Position numbers and translations under genes: made by a program. Source: Methylovirgula sp. (GTDB taxonomy: Bacteria > Pseudomonadota > Alphaproteobacteria > Rhizobiales > Beijerinckiaceae). From it: a stretch of DNA of 13,227 bases. The stretch covers positions 1 through 13,227 of the forward strand of contig JANXSV010000019.1 in NCBI GenBank assembly GCA_025356505.1, read 5' to 3'. Shown here piece by piece: positions 8,692-13,227 of the stretch. A model generated the notes under the pieces. That model ran no database searches, was not told where the DNA came from, and saw only the letters and a program-made list of their open reading frames with translations. The number at the start of each line of letters is the position of its first letter. Position 1 is the stretch's first letter.

Positions 8692-9687
8692 TTATGCGTC
8701 AGCCAGGATCGCGCGAGCCTTGGCGACCAGACCATCGCGTTCGATACGACCGCCGAGCTTGAGGCGGGCATCAAGGGCGGAGGAATCAGCAGGTGTCATA
8801 GCTGCGAGTTGCCAGAAGTGATAAATGCCGCCGTCGTTAAGCTTTTGAACGATCTGCGGGCCAAGACCCTGAATCTTGGAAAAATCGTCCGGGGCGCCAC
8901 GAGGGGTCGACAGGAGCTCGAAGGCTTCTGATGGAGCTTCGTGCACAACAGGCGCTGCATCTTCCATCATCGGCTTGACGTCTTCGCCGCGCTGGCCTTG
9001 GCTGCGCGAAATTCCGTCGATAGCTGCGCGTGCGAAAAGGTCGCAATACATTGTCAATGCGCGGCCGGCGTCGTCATTGCCCGGAACCGGATAAGTAATG
9101 CCATCCGGATCACAGTTTGAATCCAGAATGGCTACCACCGGAATGCCCAAGCGGTTAGCTTCTTTGATGGCCAGTTGCTCTTTATTGGTATCGATCACGA
9201 AGATGAGGTCGGGTGTGCCGCCCATATCTTTGATGCCGCCAAGCGCCTTGTCGAGATTGTCGCGCTCACGCGACAGCATCAAACGCTCTTTTTTGGTCAA
9301 TCCAACTGCGCCTGCACCAAGCATTTCTTCAAGCTTGCGCAAACGGTTGATGGAGCCGGAAATGGTCTTCCAGTTGGTGAGCATTCCGCCCAACCAACGC
9401 GAATTCACATAATATTGTGCAGATCGCTTCGCGGCATCTGCGATAGCTTCCTGAGCTTGACGCTTGGTTGCCACCATCAAGACGCGGCCACCCTTGGCGA
9501 CTGTGTCCGAGACTGCCTGAAGTGCCTGATGCATCAAGGGGACGGATTGTGCCAGATCGATAATGTGAATGTTGTTGCGGACGCCGTAAAGGAAAGGTGC
9601 CATTTTAGGGTTCCAGCGATGAGACTGGTGACCAAAATGCGCGCCTGCTTCAAGCATTGAGCGCATAGAAAATTCGGGTAGTGCCAT
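8692..9687 (-). CDS. rpsB: 30S ribosomal protein S2 with C-terminal helix-hairpin-helix extension
   Basis: S2 binds the head-body junction of the 30S subunit and is needed for S1 recruitment. From the ATG at 9687 the protein is 331 residues, against about 240 in E. coli. The S2 core covers roughly 1-230 ([20 protein letters not shown] at 16-35; later [20 protein letters not shown] and [13 protein letters not shown]). A low-complexity acidic linker leads to an extension at 266-331 ([20 protein letters not shown], then [11 protein letters not shown]) that resembles helix-hairpin-helix domains. I recall similar S2 tails in Rhizobiales. The start is set by GGAGAAG 7 bases upstream; a TTG at 9732 would add 15 residues and is rejected. 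It is first in its operon, with its own promoter and leader. Confidence 0.96.
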   Translation of the reverse strand: MALPEFSMRSMLEAGAHFGHQSHRWNPKMAPFLYGVRNNIHIIDLAQSVPLMHQALQAVSDTVAKGGRVLMVATKRQAQEAIADAAKRSAQYYVNSRWLGGMLTNWKTISGSINRLRKLEEMLGAGAVGLTKKERLMLSRERDNLDKALGGIKDMGGTPDLIFVIDTNKEQLAIKEANRLGIPVVAILDSNCDPDGITYPVPGNDDAGRALTMYCDLFARAAIDGISRSQGQRGEDVKPMMEDAAPVVHEAPSEAFELLSTPRGAPDDFSKIQGLGPQIVQKLNDGGIYHFWQLAAMTPADSSALDARLKLGGRIERDGLVAKARAILADA

Positions 9688-9792
9688 TTTATAACTTCTC
9701 CGGTTGAACCTCGGCGGGAGAAAGTGAGCCAAACATGTGTTCAGCCACCGGACAGTCTCTTAAAGCAGAGACATATCTTCCACCTGTGGAAT
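9688..9792 (-). promoter_or_regulatory. Structured 5' leader of rpsB, possible autogenous control element
   Basis: The predicted transcript has about 105 untranslated bases with three possible stems. The first is TTCCAC/GTGGAA (9778-9791) at the very 5' end. The second is GTCTCT/AGAGAC with a six-base loop (9755-9772). The third is a bulged 10-bp pairing of 9739-9751 with 9700-9709, which covers the start of the GGAGAAG Shine-Dalgarno. Leader autoregulation by S2 is known in gammaproteobacteria; whether it applies here is inference. The stems were found by eye, with no energies calculated. Confidence 0.45.
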
Positions 9793-9798
9793 TCGGTC

Positions 9799-9827
9799 GT
9801 CATAGGTTAAAAGGGCTGTTTATGCAA
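9799..9827 (-). promoter_or_regulatory. rpsBp: Predicted sigma70-type promoter of rpsB-tsf
   Basis: On the minus strand TTGCAT (9822-9827), a 17-base spacer and TATGAC (9799-9804) give a good housekeeping promoter. The -10 hexamer and spacer length match the predicted pyrH promoter. The first transcribed base would be near 9792, at the edge of the 14-bp inverted repeat. Confidence 0.6.
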
Positions 9828-9981
9828 GCGCAGAAGCAAACCCAAAAATATGTGCGTTTTCACACCGATTTTGATGGGCTTCGGACTTTGGTCGGCGAAA
9901 CTTAACGAAAAATTCAGCGCAAAGGCTTATTCTTTAGCAATATTTTTTGTGCTTGACGCACCTGAATTTCAAGGACTCCCC

Positions 9982-10395
9982 ATGTTGCGTTCCGTTCCGC
10001 GCGTCGCATCCAGCCAATCTGGGCGTGCGCGCCACAAGGTTGATACCTTGCAAGCTCGATACCCGAACACTTGGCAAAAGCAGCAATGGACCCACGTTTT
10101 GATGCCGCTTCTCGCCGGTTTCCTGCTGATTTTGGCCAACGTAAATCAAATACGCGCGGCGGAGTTGGGGTCGCATGAATTCGTGATCCCGACAAATGAT
10201 GGATACGGCACCTCCGAATGCCTAGCTTCGCAAACAGCGTGCGGCCGTATCATCGCGGATGCTTGGTGTGAGGCACATGGCCATGCGCACGCCACCGGCT
10301 ACACCCGTTTTGAAGACATCACTGCGGCGATATCTATATCTTCCAAGGCAAATGACATCCCGCTTGATGCCATTATCGTGAGTTGCGGCGAATGA
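9982..10395 (+). CDS. Small exported four-cysteine protein, function unknown
   Basis: I do not recognise a named family. The 137-residue product has a long basic N-region, a hydrophobic stretch at about 39-53 (VLMPLLAGFLLILANV) and a likely signal peptidase site after IRA (residue 59), leaving about 78 mature residues. The mature part has four cysteines (C80, C87, C96, C135), an even number that could form two disulfides in the periplasm. It also has the phrases FVIPTNDGYGTSEC and CGRIIADAWCEAHG. The ATG at 9982 is chosen because AAGGA lies 6 bases upstream; an in-frame ATG at 9850 has no such site, and the ATG at 10102 would give a shorter signal peptide. It is divergent from rpsB and convergent with the creA-like gene, with no base between the two stops. 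Confidence 0.75.
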   Translation: MLRSVPRVASSQSGRARHKVDTLQARYPNTWQKQQWTHVLMPLLAGFLLILANVNQIRAAELGSHEFVIPTNDGYGTSECLASQTACGRIIADAWCEAHGHAHATGYTRFEDITAAISISSKANDIPLDAIIVSCGE

Positions 10396-10920
10396 TTATT
10401 TGACGAAGTCGCCGCATTTGGCGACTTCGCTTGTCGCACCCCACGGCTGAACAGGGACAGTTGAGGTTGAGTTTTTCGGGCTGCCATCTATGAGTTTGTC
10501 TGAATAAACCATGTAAACCAATATGTTACGCTTAACGTCGCAAGCGCGGACAATCTGCATTTTCTTAAAAATAAGGGAGCGGCGCTCAGAATAGACGACG
10601 TCACCCTGGGCAAATTTCTCTTTAAACTTGATAGGGCCGTATTGGCGACAGGCGATGGATATATCAGAAACCTGTTCGGCTAGCCCAAAGGCACCCGCCA
10701 ATCCGCCTTTTTCAGGTGTCGTGTAATGGCAGGCCACACCCTCCACGCTAGGGTCATCGATGCCGTAAGTTGCCAATTTATCGTTTGGCGTCAGCAACTT
10801 AAAGACAGTGCTTTTGCGCATAATCAGATCAGGATCGCCTTCGCCTGCGCGGGCAAGGCTCGCTGCTCCAGACAGAATTGCAACAATCGACACCAAACCG
10901 AAAATCTGCTTCACGTTCAT
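10396..10920 (-). CDS. creA: CreA-family exported protein
   Basis: This matches the CreA family (periplasmic, cellular role unresolved even in E. coli). The 174-residue chain has a signal peptide with a likely cut after ARA (residue 25). The conserved TVFKLLTPNDK (38-48), VACHYTTPEKGGLAGAFGLAE (62-82) and DISIACRQYGPI (86-97) follow, then VVYSERRSLIFKKMQIVRACD and SDKLIDGSPKNSTSTVPVQP (140-159). Four cysteines (C64, C91, C127, C169) are present; C64 and C91 match the pair in E. coli CreA. The ATG has AGGAG 6 bases upstream. There is no creBCD-like two-component system here, so the symbol reflects family only. Confidence 0.92.
   Translation of the reverse strand: MNVKQIFGLVSIVAILSGAASLARAGEGDPDLIMRKSTVFKLLTPNDKLATYGIDDPSVEGVACHYTTPEKGGLAGAFGLAEQVSDISIACRQYGPIKFKEKFAQGDVVYSERRSLIFKKMQIVRACDVKRNILVYMVYSDKLIDGSPKNSTSTVPVQPWGATSEVAKCGDFVK
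10404..10429. terminator. Stem-loop at the convergent gene ends
   Basis: A perfect 10-bp stem (CGAAGTCGCC with GGCGACTTCG) closes a six-base loop, 8 bases past the stop of the plus-strand gene and inside the last codons of the creA gene. Neither strand has a T-tract beside it, so it is a weak candidate for a shared transcript end or a 3'-stabilising stem. Confidence 0.4.
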
Positions 10921-11020
10921 CTCACTCTCCTGCTATGAGACGCATATGGGTTCACCGCGCGGCAATCGCAATATGTTTCTGGCCGAGCTACGCAAAAATT
11001 AGATTTTTATGCACGCCACT

Positions 11021-11049
11021 TTGTTCGCAGACTACGCCTGGGTTAGATT
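11021..11049 (+). promoter_or_regulatory. Candidate promoter for the DUF2865 gene
   Basis: TTGTTC (11021-11026), a 17-base spacer and TAGATT (11044-11049) resemble a sigma70 promoter. The leader would be about 95 bases. It lies in the 229-bp divergent spacer between the creA-like gene and the DUF2865 gene; no equally good site for the creA-like gene was seen there. Confidence 0.3.
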
Positions 11050-11149
11050 TCGGCATTCACTAGGAATTCACGCGGCTAGGCTATTTCTAGTTAAGAACAT
11101 TGTTTTGCACACGCTTTGAGTGAGTTTATCGTTATTTCAGGCTGGTTTT

Positions 11150-12313
11150 ATGAAAACACCAAGAATTGCCATGGTCATCGGACTGTTTGTTTGCGGCTTG
11201 GTGCCCGCATCGGACGCTATTGCGCAATCCGCTACCTGCTCAAAACTATTGGCACAAATAAACTCGGCCGGGGGCGGCGAAGGCGGCAAATATGCCGCGG
11301 CGGCCCAGAAGCAGCGCGCTGAGATTTCCCGCACGGAGGCTTATGCCAATTCCATCGGATGCGAAAACCGACAGTTTCTGTTTTTTGGGAAAGCAGCCCC
11401 GCCGCAATGCGTTGGCATCAAGGCTCGTATTAGCCAAATGCAGTCTAATTACAATGGGTTAGTTGGTGCTTCTGAAAATGCGGGGAGTGGTCGTAAGGCG
11501 GCCCTGCAAGCTCAGTACCAAGCAAATTGTGTGCGTCAGGCACAGCCGGAAACGGCGGCAGCGCAGCCACAACGCGGCCTGTTTGACGGACTTTTCAGCC
11601 CGAATCGCCCGGCGCAGCGTTACGAGGATGTGCCAATTGATAAGCAGGATTTGCGCGGTTCGGATTCCGCCGAAGACGACGCTCCGCGCCATGGACGCGG
11701 CGGAAGAGTGGCGATTTGCGTCAAAATGCTGGATGGCGGGTTCTTTCCAGTGAGTTATTCGGCGCGCGGTGCCGATCTTGAAGACCTTGATACGCTATGC
11801 AAGGCTTTGTGCCCGGCCACGGAGGTTATGGTATTCACCTGGAATCCGAATGGTGACCTGGATGACGCGGTGGACATCAACGACCGCGCCTATTCGGAAA
11901 TCCCTAACCGATTGAAATTCCAGACGAAATATGTCCCCGAAGCGGCCTGCAAGCCCAACGACAAGAGCTGGGCGGAAGTTTTAGGACCAGCTGAGCAGGC
12001 GCTCGGCACACATTCCAAACATGATATTCTGGTGACGAAAGCGCGAGCGGCTGAGCTGTCACTTGGGAAAAACCCGAATGTTCTGAGTGCTTTAGCGGGA
12101 AATAAAAAAACCACTGCCGCTGATGATGCCGAAGTGGAGGCATTCACGGCGGAACTGTCAAAAGCGACGGCTCCGAATGGTAGTTCCTCGGGCATTGGTG
12201 GCGGACGCGCAAGTTCCGGCCCGGTTATCAGCGTCACCCAAGGCGAATTGAAGGATCAAATCGGCCCGGATGGCGTGACGCGGAAGGTCCGCATTATCGC
12301 GCCAGCATTGTAG
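11150..12313 (+). CDS. DUF2865 domain-containing exported protein
   Basis: The function is not known; DUF2865 proteins are largely confined to Rhizobiales. From the ATG at 11150 the product is 387 residues with a signal peptide (likely cut after AIA, residue 25). A cysteine-containing N-terminal half (CSKLLAQINS, IGCEN, ANCVRQ) is followed by a Gln/Ala/Pro-rich, then acidic, linker. The DUF2865 core begins at ICVKMLDGGFFPVSY (189-203), matching the family pattern CVR-x-CDG-x-[FY]FP, and continues with LCKALCPATEVMVF. The usual second cysteine of the pattern (the C of CDG) is leucine here. The C-terminal tail is Ser/Gly-rich and ends in VRIIAPAL. A GTG at 11120 is also possible, but the ATG restores a compact signal peptide and has an AGG about 8 bases upstream. 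Confidence 0.88.
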   Translation: MKTPRIAMVIGLFVCGLVPASDAIAQSATCSKLLAQINSAGGGEGGKYAAAAQKQRAEISRTEAYANSIGCENRQFLFFGKAAPPQCVGIKARISQMQSNYNGLVGASENAGSGRKAALQAQYQANCVRQAQPETAAAQPQRGLFDGLFSPNRPAQRYEDVPIDKQDLRGSDSAEDDAPRHGRGGRVAICVKMLDGGFFPVSYSARGADLEDLDTLCKALCPATEVMVFTWNPNGDLDDAVDINDRAYSEIPNRLKFQTKYVPEAACKPNDKSWAEVLGPAEQALGTHSKHDILVTKARAAELSLGKNPNVLSALAGNKKTTAADDAEVEAFTAELSKATAPNGSSSGIGGGRASSGPVISVTQGELKDQIGPDGVTRKVRIIAPAL

Positions 12314-12351
12314 CGATTGCGTGTGTTTAGGCCAAATGAAATCCGGCCACA

Positions 12352-12372
12352 TCGGCAAGCCGACATTTTTTT
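12352..12372 (+). terminator. Possible weak terminator after the DUF2865 gene
   Basis: A short inverted repeat TCGGC-AA-GCCGA (12352-12363; realistically a 4-bp stem with a CAAG loop) is followed two bases later by seven T residues (12366-12372), 39 bases after the stop codon. The position and T-tract fit an intrinsic terminator, but the stem is short. Confidence 0.4.
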
Positions 12373-12437
12373 CGTTTAATATCAATAGTTTATGAAAACA
12401 CCTTGGCCTGATTTTTCGGCCAGATGTCGGCCAAGTT

Positions 12438-12493
12438 AGGCCAAAAGCAGGCCAAACACGGCCATATTGGGTGTTTTGATTGCCTTTTGGCCT
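12438..12493. repeat. Long imperfect hairpin inside the GGCC array
   Basis: AGGCCAAAAG (12438-12447) is an exact inverted copy of CTTTTGGCCT (12484-12493). Inside it AAACAC (12454-12459) pairs with GTGTTT (12471-12476) across an 11-base loop, giving a two-tier cruciform-capable structure of 56 bases. Confidence 0.5.
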
Positions 12494-12515
12494 GATTTCG
12501 AGGCCTTCGGTGCAA

Positions 12516-12537
12516 CAAAAACACAACCATGAGGTTG
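12516..12537 (-). terminator. Possible terminator of gltX
   Basis: On the minus strand, downstream of the gltX stop, a 5-bp stem CAACC-TCAT-GGTTG (12533-12537 with 12524-12528) is followed by TGTTTTTG. A competing 7-bp repeat GTGCAAC/GTTGCAC (12510-12516 with 12534-12540) spans it. Position and T-richness suit a modest terminator. Confidence 0.45.
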
Positions 12538-12564
12538 CACTGCCCGCCGCACCCGTGATTTTGT

Positions 12565-13227
12565 TTAAACTACGCCGCCGCTCAAGATTTGTTGCACGTG
12601 CGCGTGGCCAATCAATGGCAGCAAGGCCGCCATTTCCGGCCCAGAATCCTGCCCCGTCAAGGCAAGCCGCAACGGGTGAAACAAGGCCTTGCCCTTGCGG
12701 CCTGTTTCGGATTTCAAGGCGGTGGTGAGCGCCACCCAACTTGCGCCATCAAGCGGCGCGGCGGGCAGCAGGCGGGCAGCGATCTTGAGATATTCGGCAT
12801 CTTCAATCACGGGCGCGATTTTTGAATGGATGACGTCCCACCAGAGCTGAACATCGCTGATGCGAGTGAGATTTCCGCGCACGGCATTCCAGAATTCTTC
12901 GCCCGAAATGCCCATATCAGCCAAGCGCTGCGCGACTGCCGCATAGGGCAAATGATGCAGTGTCTTGGCAGACAAAACGTGCAGCTCCACCTCATCAAAC
13001 TTTGCGGCATTTTTGGAGATCTGGCTCAGTTCTGTGGTTTCGATCAACTCATCCAGCGAGGTGATCGGGCGGACCGATTCCGACGAGCCCGTCAGCACAG
13101 CAAGGGAGGCCACGGCGAGCGCCTCCACTCCGCTTTCACGCAGGCCAGTTAAGGACAACGCACCGGAGCGCTTGGAAAGCCCCTCGCCGCTGGCCGATGT
13201 GAGCAGATTATGGTGGCCAAACGCAGG
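12565..13227 (-). CDS. gltX: Glutamate--tRNA ligase, C-terminal part only
   Basis: GluRS charges tRNA-Glu with glutamate; in bacteria lacking GlnRS a non-discriminating form also charges tRNA-Gln. Only the last 220 residues are in the window, open to the right edge. The class I KMSKS-type loop appears as GEGLSKRSG (lysine at visible residue 19). The helical anticodon-binding domain follows, ending in ETGRKGKALFHPLRLALTGQ and GPEMAALLPLIG, both typical of alphaproteobacterial GltX. A shorter frame beginning with TTG at 13158 is only an internal start. The gene is transcribed towards the GGCC array and is convergent with the DUF2865 gene. Many alphaproteobacteria have two gltX copies; which one this is cannot be told. 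Confidence 0.93.
   Translation of the reverse strand, partial: PAFGHHNLLTSASGEGLSKRSGALSLTGLRESGVEALAVASLAVLTGSSESVRPITSLDELIETTELSQISKNAAKFDEVELHVLSAKTLHHLPYAAVAQRLADMGISGEEFWNAVRGNLTRISDVQLWWDVIHSKIAPVIEDAEYLKIAARLLPAAPLDGASWVALTTALKSETGRKGKALFHPLRLALTGQDSGPEMAALLPLIGHAHVQQILSGGVV

Larger units (their letters stand above)
12330..12505. repeat. Array of ten GGCC motifs, largely in helical phase
   Basis: GGCC occurs at 12330, 12345, 12405, 12418, 12429, 12439, 12450, 12460, 12489 and 12502. About 0.7 would be expected in 176 bp of even composition. Six are GGCCA and four of those GGCCAA. The run 12418-12460 steps by 11, 10, 11 and 10 bases. TTGGCCTGATTT occurs twice, 84 bp apart (12403 and 12487). 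The array fills the spacer between two convergent genes. I know of no named element that matches. Confidence 0.6.

Noticed and set aside
9850..9981. N-terminal extension of the four-cysteine protein from an ATG at 9850
   Set aside because: No Shine-Dalgarno, and it would bury the signal peptide deep in the chain; the ATG at 9982 has AAGGA at good spacing.
10994..11008. AAAAAT-TAG-ATTTTT inverted repeat in the creA/DUF2865 spacer
   Set aside because: Pure A/T stem with a 3-base loop; too weak to call a terminator or operator.
11060..11090. Three CTAG tetramers within 31 bp
   Set aside because: CTAG is often rare, but three copies at spacings of 16 and 11 with no shared flanks are not enough to propose a site.
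12330..12505. GGCC array as a CRISPR or classical REP array
   Set aside because: Repeats are far too short and spacers too irregular for CRISPR, there are no cas genes, and there is no REP-type stem-loop unit repeated intact.
12158..12739. 193-codon minus-strand frame across the GGCC array
   Set aside because: It overlaps gltX on the same strand in another frame and the DUF2865 gene on the other strand, and has no family features. A 10.5-base period is also not a coding period.

Overview
The window reads as a core chromosomal segment of an alphaproteobacterium, most likely of the order Hyphomicrobiales (Rhizobiales). Three things suggest this: the gene order rpsB-tsf-pyrH-frr-uppS-cdsA-dxr-rseP-bamA, a Rhizobiales-type C-terminal helix-hairpin-helix extension on ribosomal protein S2, and a DUF2865 secreted protein. 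No species call is possible from the sequence alone.

Layout. Positions 1-9687 hold a minus-strand block of nine genes, read right to left. It begins with rpsB and tsf, which have a good sigma70-like promoter (9799-9827), a structured leader of about 105 nt, and a strong intrinsic terminator (7620-7649). The -35 box of a second promoter (7593-7621) overlaps the T-tract of that terminator, so pyrH-frr-uppS-cdsA-dxr-rseP-bamA looks like a separately started unit. The genes are tightly packed, with a 4-base overlap at uppS/cdsA and a near-overlap at cdsA/dxr. The exception is a 264-bp gap before bamA, which runs off the left edge. The block joins translation (S2, EF-Ts, RRF), UMP phosphorylation, isoprenoid and lipid-carrier synthesis (DXR, UppS), phospholipid synthesis (CdsA) and envelope assembly (RseP, BamA).

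Positions 9982-12313 hold three small exported proteins: an unrecognised four-cysteine protein (+), a CreA-family protein (-) whose stop codon abuts that of the first gene, and a DUF2865 protein (+). Positions 12314-12564 are a convergent intergenic spacer with an unusual array of ten GGCC motifs, seven of which lie on one helical face. The right edge (12565-13227) is the C-terminal part of glutamyl-tRNA synthetase (-).

The points most worth a second look are a BamA that appears to lack POTRA1, the phased GGCC array, and an rpsB leader that can pair with its own ribosome-binding site. I saw no mobile element, CRISPR array, tRNA or rRNA gene, and no defence or biosynthetic island.
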